From Ochromonas danica (Eukaryota > Sar > Chrysophyceae > Chromulinales > Chromulinaceae): a stretch of 64,000 bases of DNA. The stretch spans positions 123,007 to 187,006 of the forward strand of contig VKHL01000048.1 of the NCBI GenBank assembly GCA_015146655.1, written 5' to 3'. The position numbers were made by a program, and so were the translations under genes. The notes below the pieces were generated by a model that did not search any database, was not told the DNA's origin, and saw only the letters and a program-made list of their open reading frames with translations. Shown one piece after another: positions 41,933-53,730 of this stretch. How positions within the stretch are numbered: position 1 is the first letter of the stretch; each line of letters opens with the position of its first letter.

Positions 41933-44900
41933 GGCTATAAATACAGTATTATATACTATATCGTTGTTTTCTTGCTTGACTTGTTTCTCTACAAACAATT
42001 AGGATTGACAGGCAATTTGATAACACAAGAACAAGAAGAAGAACAAGAACAAGAAGAAGAAGTTTAATTATTGATTGAAAGAGATAAAATAATAACTAAA
42101 AGAAGAAAAATAAAGTAGCTATAATTGCAAAAATAAAATAAAGCACAATAAAAGAATTAATAGTGTTTCGAAATCTTGGAGGTACTGGGAGTGCTGATAT
42201 GCCCCTTTTCTCTTTTTTCTTTTCTTGTTGTTATTGATTGATTATTGATTATTGTGATAATATATCGCTTCTTTCTCTCTTTCGTTATGTGTGTTTTGTT
42301 TCAAAGTCTTTACTACTTCTGTTTTCAATTTATTGTTTCTAATAATAACAACACTAGAATAACAACTAATAACAATAACAATAACAATAACTGGGATGGA
42401 CTGCTTGCTGCTCAACTTGTGGAGCACTGCTGCACTGCACGCTGCCTGCTGTGCACCACAACCACACACCATCATACTAAGGAATTACATAAACCAACCA
42501 CGTAATTTCACATTCCCCCTCTTTGAACAAGTTAAAGGATTTGAATTGAATTATCGTTTGAAGGAGAGAAGCAGACAGTTAGTTGTGTGAACAGAGAGTA
42601 TTAATTCAATTTCACCCTTTTTCTTCCATTGACAATGATGATGATAATGACCAAGAAGATCATAATGAAGTTGTCCCTCATCCTTCTTCCTCTCCTAGTT
42701 CTTCCTCTTCTTCTCTTTCCCTAACATCATCCTGGAGGCACAGAGGAAAGTCTTGTATACTACGATGGAATGGATTAGTCAAGGTGAGAGATTTTACTCG
42801 AGCCATAATAGCAGTGAGAAAGTCCTTGTCTTCCTTGGTCTAGTGACATGATTGAGTGAACTGAGAGGTGCTCTTCACTCAGAAACAGATCATCTTCCTC
42901 TTCCTTCCCAGCAAGAAGATGTGCTGCTACTACTACTGCTGTTGTTCTCAATCTGACGATGACCTGCTGCTTCATCACCTCTTCATTGCAAATCAGATGA
43001 GTATCAAAACCATTCCAGACAAACAACGTCTTGTTGTTGGTCCCGCTCCACCTTTCAGAGAGAGAATGGTGAGGATTCTTCTTTGCCTTCTTCCCATCCA
43101 TGAAATTGCGACATGTTAGTGGTCTACAATGCTCTCCACGTCCTCCACGTGTGAAGAATGGTCCAAGTCCAAACATGAGTGTATTACACTCATATCTTGT
43201 ATCAAGATTGTTGTCTTGCAAGCCCTTTTTTGCAATACCAACATGGACTTACTGCTCATAACATGTCAAGCAACAAGTCGACCACCCATCATCTTCACAC
43301 GATGCCTGCTGACGAGGGGCTCGCTGCTGTTGCCCACAAACAAGATTTAATGGCTTCCGACGCCTTGGCGGTAGAGAGGGCTTCCTTTGTTGCCACGCCA
43401 GGTAGGGACGTTGATGTTGAAAGGACAAATACCGCTTGCTTGCCATCCATCCGTGATTAGGGTGACCGTGAAGACTTTATTGAGAATAAGCTGCAAATGC
43501 TGGAAAAACTTGACAAAACAATCGCGAGATGATGCCTTATCCAAACGAAGCAAACAACATATTGGCAGCCGATGAAGAGGTGACTGCGAAGAAGAAGTAG
43601 CATAGTTTGCCTGCGAAGATGTACTTAATTGTTGCCAATTCACTTCTCTCACCAATTTGGGGTTTACTTCATATACGAGTCTTGACAATGTTCGTCTTGA
43701 AACAGGCTTTACAGAAGCAGCATTGCCTCCTTGTTCAATCGCTTCTTCTTCTTCTTGTCGAATTTCTTGGATCTGCAACCCTAGAGTCCGTCGAGTGAAC
43801 GAACATTGGCTTAAATCTTTGTAATGCGCTTCTTCGTGAAGTCGCACCCTGTTTTGATTGTTTATGGAGAGAGGAGGGGGTTCTCCCTGCTTTCTAAGTT
43901 GGAATGACCATCGCCATCTTCTTCCCTCTTTCGTTTCTTCCGTTCACTAAAAATCAACAGATCATAGGTGAGATAAAACTCATAATGTCAACAATAGTGA
44001 TATCATCACACCTGTTGAACTTAGACACAGTCGCTCTAAAGTGCTCATCTCAAGCTGTCTTAAGCTATCCTCCAACAAGATTCCTTGGTACTACTAGTAT
44101 CCTGTGGGTCTTGAAACTGAAGGATTGGGTCTTCTTCTTCTTCTTCTTCTTCTTTAGTCTGAAGAGCGGGGTCTTGATTGAGCTGTCGTTTCTTGACAAA
44201 GGTCACATACATTGTTCATGACCATAACCACCAGGACGAGGGAAGAACAACAAAAGGAATTTTGATTGCTTTATCACAAAATAGCAACTCCGAGATCACA
44301 GCTATTATTCAACAGCTTGATCAGATCCTTTCGCCAATACTCTTTCCTCAGCAGCGCAGGAAAACTAGATCAAGCGTATCGACCCTTGACTCAAGTTCTC
44401 CCAGCACGAATCATTTGGCCAGACTAACTTGCTTCAAAGCTGCTATTCAGACCTTTTCGTCGGGATGATGATAACAATAATAAGCAAAAAAAAGAATATC
44501 CCGTTGAAATCGAATGGTGCGAGTGATCTAAACGGCATCTCTCTGTTTCTCTTTTCTTCCTCAGAAAGTTGTTGTTGTTGGCTGTTCTGTGGTGTGGAAT
44601 TGGATGGAAAGTGATGGAATCCACGACTTCCTTCGGTGAGGAGTGGACTAAGCTGGACATCATCGAAACAAGTCCTTCCTCTCTATCTTCAGGTGATGAG
44701 GTGTTAAAGAAGGAGCATGATGAAGGTACTGCTACATCACACTTAGCTGAGGAAGATATGTTACTGCTGAGGAAAAGGATGGAAGAAGAACAACACATCA
44801 TATCATATCATACTACTATATTATACAGTATATCATATCGTATGATGATATTGTTATCATGAGGATGTTGTTGATATTATTGTTCTAGTTCTAGATGATT

Positions 44901-45667
44901 GTGACCTGTTATTGTAAGAGATGTCAACTAGTCTAGGTCTACTGTAGTCTGCTGTACTGTGCTGTGTCACTGTATGCTATGAGAGTGAGCTCCTGGAGCT
45001 GGCATTGTTAACATAACATAGCTGGACACTATAACAGCTGTGTGAGCCAGTCACAATCACAATCACAATCACTATGACTCTAACTGACTGACTGACTGTA
45101 TAGGATAGATCTGAGCGTTTCAATTAATTGTTGATGACCTCTCTGACTGACTGGGTCATATCTCTTCAACATCCAACAGTCTAGACCCACAGCAGCATCA
45201 GACCGCTGCTGCTGCGAGGTGAGGGCCAGTCTGAGGTTGAAGATGAAGTTGATCTGATCGCTCGCATTCATTCACGCAGTCTTGCAGGGGTTGACTTGGG
45301 GGCTTTCTAAGAGGGCGTTTCTATCAAACAACGCGTTTCTCATCCTCTCCCACCCCGCCAGCTCACAGAGGCAGGCGCTATCGTCACCGAGGCAGGGGAT
45401 AGGAAGACTTTCTTATTAAGAAAGAGTGCTTTATTACTCACTAAAGCAGACTTTTCCCCTCTCCTCTGATAAGAATGATCTGTCTCTTCAATCATCAACA
45501 ATCACTTCTAATCCATTCCATCACATCGAAAATAAAATAAAATAAAATAAGAAAATTAATTAATTTCTACTGTATCAGTGCTCAATAATTCAAAGTCATC
45601 GTATCATATCATATCATCATATCCTGACATCTCCAATAAATCATGATTTATCAGTTTGTCTTTGGTA
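41933..45667. other. 3.7-kb gene-poor region
   Basis: Several open frames of 60-150 codons occur, but none has a clear domain except a possible pogo-type transposase fragment at 43347-43847. Microsatellites: AACAAT near 42362-42392, TTC near 44139-44154, CTGA near 45080-45098. A plus-strand frame at 44611-44820 (MESTTSFGEEWTKLDIIETS) has protein-like acidic composition and could be an exon of an unrecognised gene. Confidence 0.4.
43347..43847 (-). pseudogene. Possible pogo/Tigger-type transposase C-terminal fragment
   Basis: The minus-strand frame ends with ITDGWQASGICPFNINVP, resembling the GW(R/Q)xSGIxPFNP motif just after the catalytic core of pogo/Tigger DDE_1 transposases. Upstream is RRTLSRLVYEVNPKLVREVN. 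No DDE residues and no terminal repeats are visible, and the frame has no convincing ATG. The call rests on one short motif. Confidence 0.3.
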
Positions 45668-46596
45668 ATGGTCTTCTTCTCTTCAACTCTCATGACATAT
45701 GACATGTTATTGTTGATGATAATGATGGTGTTGGTGTTGGTGTTGTTTGTGTGGTTGTTGATAGTTCTTACCTTTGCTGCTTTCTTCATGGCAAGTGAAG
45801 CTTTTCTTATTATGCCAAAGGCTGTCATCATGCACTCTAACAAGGTAAACAACCATCACCACCTCACACTCTATCTGACACATTGACACACTCTCACTGA
45901 GACACTCTCACACTGACACTCACTTTGACTGACTTTGACTCTCTTTCTCTCTCACCCTCACTGGCTCACACTCACTCACTCACTCACACTGACTGACTTT
46001 GACTGACTGTGTGGATGGATGTGTTTCACTTCCAGTTGACTCATCGTGCCTCTATTGGCGAGCCTGGAGAGGTCAGTGAGGTACCACACAGTCCTTCTTC
46101 TTCCCTCACTTCTCAATGGCGTCAACGAGCCCTTCCTGCCATGGCTTCTCTCTTAGCTCTTTCTACCATTACCTTAAAACCTCTCCTTGCTACTGCAGCT
46201 ACTGCTACAGAGGGAGAGGTTAAGACAGAGGAAGCACCTGTTGCTGTCCTAGGTCCTCCCCCGACTGACTTCGGTCTAGCCTATAACAACTACTATGCTG
46301 ATGTTGCTAAAGTTGTCAATCATATGCGTTATGCTATTCAATTAGAAAAGGGAAATCCTATTTTAGTTGAATTTGCTGGTAAGACAAAGGATGAAATGTC
46401 TGACTTTGTTGCTCATTATCGTCGTTATAATGGTATTTCTGGCAAGCAATCCTATTCTCTATTATATACTTCTATTAATGTATTAGCTGGACATTATACA
46501 AGTTATGGTCCAAAATTCCCTGTACCAGAGAAGCGTAGGAAGAGATTATTACAAGAGTTTAATGATATTGAACGTGCTGTTCGTAAAGGTCGTTAA
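45668..46596 (+). CDS. psb27: Photosystem II assembly protein Psb27, thylakoid lumen targeted (two exons)
   Basis: Exon 1 is 45668-45844 and exon 2 is 46036-46596, joined in phase 0, giving 245 residues. Residues 138-243 match Psb27: FGLAYNNYYADVAKVVNHMR, MSDFVAHYRR, and the signature LLYTSINVLAGHYTSYGPKFPVPEKRRKRLLQEF (about 197-230, described in two parts). Psb27 binds the CP43 lumenal side and assists Mn-cluster assembly and repair of photosystem II. The leader fits three parts: a hydrophobic signal peptide ending ASEAF (ASAFAP-like), a transit part, and a second hydrophobic stretch (ALPAMASLLALSTITLKPLL) ending ATAATA for lumen export. Several Met codons in exon 1 could start; 45668 is the longest. 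The intron is rich in CACTGACT words. Confidence 0.92.
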
Positions 46597-48195
46597 ACTA
46601 GTGTAGTGTCTAGTGGATTAACTACTGTAAGTGTAAGTCCTGCCTTATGGTATGTATACACTACACTACACTACACTGTAATACAATTGATTGATAAATT
46701 AAGATAATAGCTTACTGTAGTATGTTATGTTTTAAATGCTAAACAGTCAGCAATCCTTAGCATAGGATGTTATACTGTAATACTATACTGTAGACTACAC
46801 TGTAACTTTTACTGTGTGCTGTAGTAAGAGAGTAAGATTACACCTTCATTATTGTTATTAGTCTACTATTGTTATTGCTATTAGATAGGATAGCTATACT
46901 GCTGTAGTAGACCATCATTGGTTGTGTCATCATGTTGTTGTCGTAGTCCATCATTATGTTGGTGCTACCAGATGACCGTTGGTGGAGTGCCGTGTACAGT
47001 ATAGAGATACATCACAAGCTGTTTGAACTATGTCAGGATACTACAAGTGTAGACTATTAGCAGACTACGAGTAGATTACAGTATGTGTAGTCTAAGACAA
47101 GTTGAAGTGAGTAGACTTGATTCATAGTATGTGATTAATTAAAGTTGTTTCATATAGTCAAACTACAAGTTATTACATATTAATAGCTACATATTACTAC
47201 TAGACTACTACTACAGTGTTCCATAGAGAGAGAAGGAACTCATTCATTAAACATGTGATATACCTTGTTTTCATTATCTACATCATCATTGAGATGAGTG
47301 TACGAAACAGAGGCAATGTATGCTTTGGTATTGTCATCATCATCATTGTCATAATAACTTACTTGGTGGGTGGGTAGGTGGGTCAATAATATCACACAGG
47401 AAATAAGAATAACAATAAGAATAGCTAAGGTAAGGTTAGGTAAGATAAGGTGTTAGGAAGAACCAAAACAAGCTCATCAGATCTAAGCAAAGGGTTTGCA
47501 ATAGATCATCATCATACTTCTTACACTACTAAAGTACACCACTAACACCGGGTGGGTACTATAGTAGTAAGTAGTGGTAATAATACCTCATCATTAATAA
47601 CCACACACACAGTTAGACACAGCAGTATAGCATAAGTTAATATCGTCATAGTTGATCAGCAACAACAACAACAACGTTAACAGTGAAGAAGACAATCTAT
47701 CTGATCTTAAGAAAGTGAAAAGAAAGTGAAGGTAAAGCAGGCTCATAGATAACAACAATGTTAACTACTGTATAACCAACTAACCAACACCTTCGAACGC
47801 GTTATAACAACCACAACAACAAACTACACTATCATAACAACATCAACCACACAACTCTTCCCAAGTGAAAGAGATTAAAGCTAATGAGAAAACAGAGGTC
47901 AGTCAGTCAGTCAATAGCAAGGCGAATAGCAGCTAGACTAGACTAGACTGTAACTAAAGCAAGTGTAACACTACAGTAACACATCATAATAACAACAAGG
48001 AGCAACAAGGCGATTGAATGCCCTCAACAATAAGAAATAATGAGACGAACAGAACTACTGTAGACTACTAGCATGATTCATAATAAGTGTGTGGCGTGGT
48101 CTGCTCAACTACTACTGTAATCCTTTAGTAGTAAGATAAGATAACATGATGAATGCTCATGCTCATGATGATCGTCGTAATGATGATGATGATAA
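46597..48195. other. 1.6-kb intergenic region between convergent genes
   Basis: No gene supported. Rich in CTA/TAG/GTA words (TACTGTAGACTACACTGTAA near 46785, AGACTAGACTAGACTGTA near 47935) and a GTCAGTCAGTCAGTCA tract near 47900. A GGTAAGGTTAGGTAAGATAAGG run is near 47430-47451. Confidence 0.45.
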
Positions 48196-50089
48196 TTAGA
48201 GATAATGATGATGAAGCTGTTCGCTGATCAAAACCATCTCATTGACAATCTTCTTTAAATCCATCAAGAAAGGACGAATATCAACAGATACACCATGAAA
48301 ACGACTTAACTGGTGTTGTTGTTGATGTTGTTTCATGTCTAATGTTCTATAAGAAGAAGCACAAGATGACGTCATCGAAGAGGTACCTGAAGAGGCAGAA
48401 GAAGATGATCTTGTTCTTCCAGCAGTAAACAATAATTTATCATGTATTTCATCCAATAAATTAATAGCAAACATGATGAAATGGTTTAGTAGATCTTCCA
48501 CTTGAGAGTCATACAAATGATTTTGTAATAAATAAGGAATAGTTGTTAAATCATCACTACCACCATCTTGATGATTAGAACAACTAACACGTTCAATTAC
48601 TTCCAAGAAATCATCTTCATTTTCTTGACTATGACTACGTGGACGTGGTTGCATTGCTCCAGCACATATAATTTGTAAGATTTTCAATGTCTCTACACGA
48701 TATTGTAACATTTGCATATAGACTAAGAGTTCATGTGTAAAGCCAGCATGTTTATGAAGAAAGGAAAGGACTTGATTGGTCATCTCTTTCAACGTCATTG
48801 CACTTCCTTGATCGAATAAGGTTAGCAGATCATCAAGGACTGTAACTGATAGACCACGTTGACTGACTACATCATGTAGACAATGTTGTATCTCACCTAC
48901 ACAGAGATGATAAGAAGAGACTGCACTATCATAATGACTGTAGCTGTAGTTACTATGACTACTGCTACTACTGCATCGACTAGTACGACTGCAATTATCA
49001 TCACAATCACTTTGATTATCAGACATGACCACACTAGCAGCCATGCTATCTGTGCCATCTAGACTACTAATAGAGGCATTATGGAAGATCGAACTATCTT
49101 CTGATGATGATGATCCTGCTGCTAAAGCAGCACAGGGTAGAGCAAGGAAGTACTTGTTAACAAATGCATCCATAAGAGCACGTTGAGAAGCCTCACAATA
49201 GTTATGAGGTAGTATATAATGTGCTTCTTTTGTTACCGTAGCAGCAGTAGTAACAGGAGCAGGAGGGTCTTCTAATTGCAACGAGCACAACGGGATATAC
49301 TTGTTACGTTGTTGATGTTGCTGATGATGTTGTAGCTGGCGTAGAGGTACATGGTGGTAGATCTTTCCTGGATGATTCTCCATATGTAACATACTACTAC
49401 TAACAGCTTGAGCATTAGGAGAAGGAATGTTATATTGAACAGCTTGTCGATGTAACTTGGTATTGCTATGAGATAACCCATGCTGTCCTCCTCCTTCTGC
49501 GTTAGGTGAGTGGTGAGGATGATGTTGGTGTTCATCATCATCATGATGAGGAAGATCACCACCAAAAGGGTCTTTCCCATGAAGGACTTGTTGTATTTGA
49601 TTCTCAGGGATATTCAAATGATGAATATAATGAGAATTACCACCACAATTAGTCTTTCTTTTCAAGCTTAATAACAACTCAGGATGTCCACGACGAAAGC
49701 ATTCATGTGTATAGATCCAAGATGATCGTTCTTTCCCAACTTTCTTAAAGGAATAGAAATTCAATTGTCGTACAAGAGATTGAAAACGTGCATGACGGAA
49801 ATAACGTGGTAAGACTTCTTTCTCTAATTGTTTAGGGTCTAGTACTTCAAAGGCTTGTCCATCTACCCATCATGTCATGCCATGTCACCATCATGAGTCA
49901 TGTCGTCATCATCTGTTAGGAGGGAAATGACTTACCATCATGCCATTTAATAATATGATGGTTATGTTCATCACTTAGGATGTCATAGAGTTTACGTGTA
50001 AAGCAGAGATTTTGTGTTCCTTGTGGGGAAGGACAGTCATCATGTTCATCATAGGATGAGGATTCTTCATGACGCATTAGTTCCATCAT
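48196..50089 (-). CDS. Heat shock factor-type transcription factor (two exons)
   Basis: Exon 1 is 49936-50089 and exon 2 is 48196-49862, phase 1, GT-AG intron, giving 606 residues. The HSF DNA-binding domain spans about 27-125: CFTRKLYDILSDE, IIKW, then after the splice VLPRYFRHARFQSLVRQLNF, YSFKKV and WIYTHECFRRGHPELL. The recognition-helix core (FQSLVRQLNFYSFKK) is fully conserved, so DNA binding to nGAAn-type heat-shock elements is expected. His-rich and Ser-rich linkers follow. A helical stretch (about 370-430, LLDDLLTLFDQ to LQIICAG) could be the oligomerisation region, though a clear heptad pattern is not obvious. HSF families are expanded in diatoms and relatives. The target genes cannot be read from here. 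Confidence 0.93.
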
Positions 50090-51339
50090 AATTGATTCTT
50101 AATTAGGATTAGTATTATTATTATCGTTAGGTTAGGTTAGGTTAGTTGGTAAGGGGAGAGAGAGAGAGGAAGGTAAGGGATATAGTCAGTCTCTTAGTTA
50201 GAACAAATGCTGTTTTTGTGGTGTTGTCGAAAACGAAAACAAACAATCAGAACAAAAGAGAATAATTCAATTTATTTTTGTAATTCCTAGGAAGGAAAAT
50301 GTCTTGTTAGTAGAGAGCAATAAAAAAAAAGGATTAGAAAGTGAGAAATGATTGGAGTTTAATGATTGTGCAAGCGCTTGCCTTCTTCGTGTTGTTGTTG
50401 TTGACATCATCAAGTGAGAGAGAGAAGAGAATGATGAAGAACAGGAAGAGAGAGACAGAGACCACCCCTGGCCACTACCTCACCAAACTCACTTCTTTGC
50501 CTGCAGGAAGTCGACTTTGTAGAGTTTTAACCTCTTCCTTGGAATGACGTACCTACCAAGTGTGCACGAGGAGTGACGCCTGAGTGACGCACGAGGAACA
50601 AGCTGCTGCACTTCAAGACAGATGACTCACCAACCAAGCGTCACTTTGAAGTTGCACTATTCGACTTTTCAGATCGTGTTTTGTGACTTGGAGAAGTGAG
50701 GTGAAGTGCTTTTGGACTTGATTGAGAACAACTACAAAAAGAAGAAATGTACATGAAATACTGAGGTATTGAAGTGAAGTTTGTCTTCACCTGTCCTTTT
50801 GAACTTGTACGTCATTTTGTTCTTGTAAATGGGTTCCTCTGTCATGATCCCCCATGTCTTCTGAGATTGTTGCCGTGATGCGAGAACAGCGTCTTCAACA
50901 GATTGCAGTCCGCCCCTACTGAGCTCTCCAATACTCAGAAAGACCAGTGATCTGCTATGTATTTTCTCAGTTTTTGAAAAATTTAATATTCCTGAAATGT
51001 GCTTGTCTCGACCACCAGCACCGAAAGATCCTGTTTGAGCATCCCTCGAGAAGTGGTAGACGCCGTCAAGATCTCCTCTCCCATTGAACCGGGTCCCCCA
51101 ATGCTCACAGCATCCGCCTTCCTCTGCTACATCTAATGCTACTGCTCGCATTGACGATACCACTGAACACAAGAGATGAAGGAGTTCGGCATGTTGGAAG
51201 AGTGAGACGCTTTGATCTTGTACATCATATCATGCATGGCACTGATGATTTTATGGAGTTTATTGTCTTGGTTAGTTAGCATAGGCTTATTGGATAAATG
51301 ATTAATAATGAAACTACACACACATACAGTACTTCAAAG
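50090..51339. other. Intergenic region
   Basis: 5' flank of the HSF gene and 3' flank of the next minus-strand gene. It contains GGTTAGGTTAGGTTAGTTGG near 50131-50150 and a GAGAGAGAGAG patch near 50156. A minus-strand open frame (50732-51151) has mixed composition but no domain. The repeat TGCACGAGGAGTGACGC / TGACGCACGAGG is near 50562-50597. Confidence 0.4.
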
Positions 51340-53730
51340 CTAATCACTATCACATGTTAAATCAATTACCTCTTCTGTATTCCGTGTCGTGCTACTGTTT
51401 CTTGGAGCATTCCCTGATGCGGAGACGGAAGCCGTCATGTTGTTGGGAGGTCGGGCGCTTACACGAGTATAATGATAGAATCGAGAGTTAAGAGTGGACA
51501 ATGGCTCCTCTTCTGGATTGACCAATGGTCTCTTCTCTTGACCAGGTGTAATGTCACTTGTGCTGCTATCACTGCGAGACAACTCACGGTGTGTGACAGT
51601 TCGAGCCGCCACTGGTGCCGTTGGAAGAGATGACATGGCAGGAGGAGGATCTACTCTTTGATCGGTACGACTCTTCTTGGCTTCATAATGATCACCACAC
51701 TCATCCGTGTTATCATTTCGAACATGATTGGGATTGTATCGTGACTCTATGAACGATAGTCGTTCCAGGAAGGAAGAGCTTGACGAAGAGGCTGATGTTA
51801 ATGCTGATGCTGGGGTTGGAGAATGAGCAAGAGACTCCTCTCTAACTGAGCTGCTAGTCTGAGAGCTTTTGCCAATTGCTGAAGAGGGCTCCTCGCTTGT
51901 GTGGAAGGGTTTGTGACCATCACCATGGCCACTTCTTGATCGGAAAGACAGAGGTTTACGCATAGAGATTGACTTCTGTTGTTGGTTGATTTCTTCTATA
52001 GTTTCCATTGTATCAGATCGATCAAGATTACTTCTCTTTCGGAGAGGAGAGCCAACCTTTTTCTGAGATGAAGTATCATAATCGACAGGAGAAGGTACAG
52101 AATGGGATGGACTAAGCAAGGAAACAGAACTTGGTAGATCAATACAGGGGGCAAATAGTTGTAAATCTGCAGTATGTAAAGGCCCATGATTCATTGTTTG
52201 TTGTAGTATTTCACTTCTAATCACGTCTGTGGTTGTTATTAGTAACGACATGTTATCTTCTTCTCCAGCATCATTATTGGTCATTTCCATACTGTGGACA
52301 TGATTGTCTTCAATGCCAACATCATTGGAGCATTCTTCTTCCTCCTGTGACATGGGGATAGACACATTATTTTCACTACATCCTGCGGCTTCTTCTCCTC
52401 CTCCTGGCAGCTGATCGTCTTCCATGACGAGGGCAGTCATTTGTATCGGTGGAGGAAGATCATCGTCAACAGGGGTTTGAAATAGTTCTTCGATCATCAT
52501 TTCTTCACTCGATAGAACTCTGTTTTGTTCCGCTGTTGTAGCCACAGGAGCAGTTGCAGAAACAACATCATGGTGACTTTCTCTACTATTATTGACTTTC
52601 TCTGGCCTCTTCGTAACTTCACAAGATGTGGCATAAGAGGAAGAAAAAGAAGATGACGATGATGAAGAAGAAGACAATGATAGCAATGCATCTATACATT
52701 GACTAATCTTGTTCGCCGCCATCCCATCAGTGGCTATACTCGTCAATCCATTAACAGAAGGATCACGTGACTGTTTGTCACGCGAACTCTTGTCATTGTT
52801 CGTGTTATCCTTGTCGGTTTGTATGATAGTCCCTTCATCAACCGGCAATGAAGACGATGCTAATGGTGTTGATTGTGAAAGCTTAATATCCCATCGTAAG
52901 ACAGCTACTTGTACCGTGCCCACACAGCTCCGGCTGAATTTAGCTTGTACGCCACTACTACTACTACTGCTGCTGCTGCCACTACTAATACTGCTATTGT
53001 TGCTGCTTCTGTTAATAGCAATGCCAGTGCCAGTGGTAGTGGTAGTGCTACTGGTAGTTGTAGTGGTACTTTTGGGATCCTTGACAAGCTCATCGACATG
53101 AATCTCTAAATGAGGAATAATCAAGTCCCTCAATGATTTTGGAGAACGTAATTCCAATTTCTCCTTTCTTCTCTGTATTTGACTGTCTTTTGCCACCATG
53201 TTACCACCCTCTGATGTCATAGTAGGCCCTTTCTCTACAGGGCGATGATATTGAAAACTAGTCAAATAAGCAGAATAGAACAATGAGGTTGGGGGTCTTG
53301 CTTTCTCTTCAATTTTCTCTTGTTTACCAGCACTGCCATTCTTATTCTTCCTGCTATTATTTTTATTATTGTTATTGCTATTATTGTTGATGGGGGTAGT
53401 ATTATCCTCACAACATTCAGCTAATGCACATGAATTTCCCAATTTTCCATCAGCAACTAAGACAGCAACCAAATTTCGACCTTGAAATAATTCGCGAAAC
53501 TCCTTTTTTACTGAGACTTGGATATAAAAGGGTATATCGGGTTTTGCACGAATGACTATTTCACGTCCACCTTGTTGTTGTTGTTCTAAGGGGGTAGTAG
53601 GGGTAGTGGGGGTATTCTCTTGCTGTGATGGAAGTACACGAAAAGCTGATCGAGGAATGTCTTTAGACATGATCTCTACATTAAAATACCTGCTATGCAA
53701 TGGTGAAGAAGAAGGTTTCTCACTGGCCAT
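51340..53730 (-). CDS. Hypothetical protein with C-terminal SUMO-interaction-like motif
   Basis: 796 residues, no intron, ATG 53730. The first ~270 residues contain a structured part (NVEIMSKDIPRSAFRVLP, IPFYIQVSVKKEFRELFQGR, LVAVLVADGKLGNSC, and later VGTVQVAVLRWDIKLS) that reads like a beta-sandwich interrupted by Asn, Thr and Ser runs; I cannot name it. The rest is Ser/acidic and probably disordered, with basic patches (SPLRKRSNLDRS). The last residues, EEVIDLTCDSD, fit a SUMO-interaction motif (hydrophobic core VIDL followed by acids). That suggests a nuclear, SUMO-linked regulatory protein, by inference only. Confidence 0.72.
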   Translation of the reverse strand: MASEKPSSSPLHSRYFNVEIMSKDIPRSAFRVLPSQQENTPTTPTTPLEQQQQGGREIVIRAKPDIPFYIQVSVKKEFRELFQGRNLVAVLVADGKLGNSCALAECCEDNTTPINNNSNNNNKNNSRKNKNGSAGKQEKIEEKARPPTSLFYSAYLTSFQYHRPVEKGPTMTSEGGNMVAKDSQIQRRKEKLELRSPKSLRDLIIPHLEIHVDELVKDPKSTTTTTSSTTTTTGTGIAINRSSNNSSISSGSSSSSSSSGVQAKFSRSCVGTVQVAVLRWDIKLSQSTPLASSSLPVDEGTIIQTDKDNTNNDKSSRDKQSRDPSVNGLTSIATDGMAANKISQCIDALLSLSSSSSSSSSFSSSYATSCEVTKRPEKVNNSRESHHDVVSATAPVATTAEQNRVLSSEEMMIEELFQTPVDDDLPPPIQMTALVMEDDQLPGGGEEAAGCSENNVSIPMSQEEEECSNDVGIEDNHVHSMEMTNNDAGEEDNMSLLITTTDVIRSEILQQTMNHGPLHTADLQLFAPCIDLPSSVSLLSPSHSVPSPVDYDTSSQKKVGSPLRKRSNLDRSDTMETIEEINQQQKSISMRKPLSFRSRSGHGDGHKPFHTSEEPSSAIGKSSQTSSSVREESLAHSPTPASALTSASSSSSSFLERLSFIESRYNPNHVRNDNTDECGDHYEAKKSRTDQRVDPPPAMSSLPTAPVAARTVTHRELSRSDSSTSDITPGQEKRPLVNPEEEPLSTLNSRFYHYTRVSARPPNNMTASVSASGNAPRNSSTTRNTEEVIDLTCDSD

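Noticed and set aside
42775-43221. 148-codon minus-strand frame next to the possible pogo fragment
   Set aside because: Considered as more of the same transposase, but no DDE-type motif could be found.
43129-45271. Several 60-100 codon frames in the gene-poor region
   Set aside because: Lengths expected by chance at this base composition, mixed low complexity, and no conserved motif.
50732-51172. 146-codon minus-strand frame between the HSF and SIM-bearing genes
   Set aside because: No ATG at the start (TTG), no recognised domain and no splice partner found. It could still be a real small gene, but nothing supports it.
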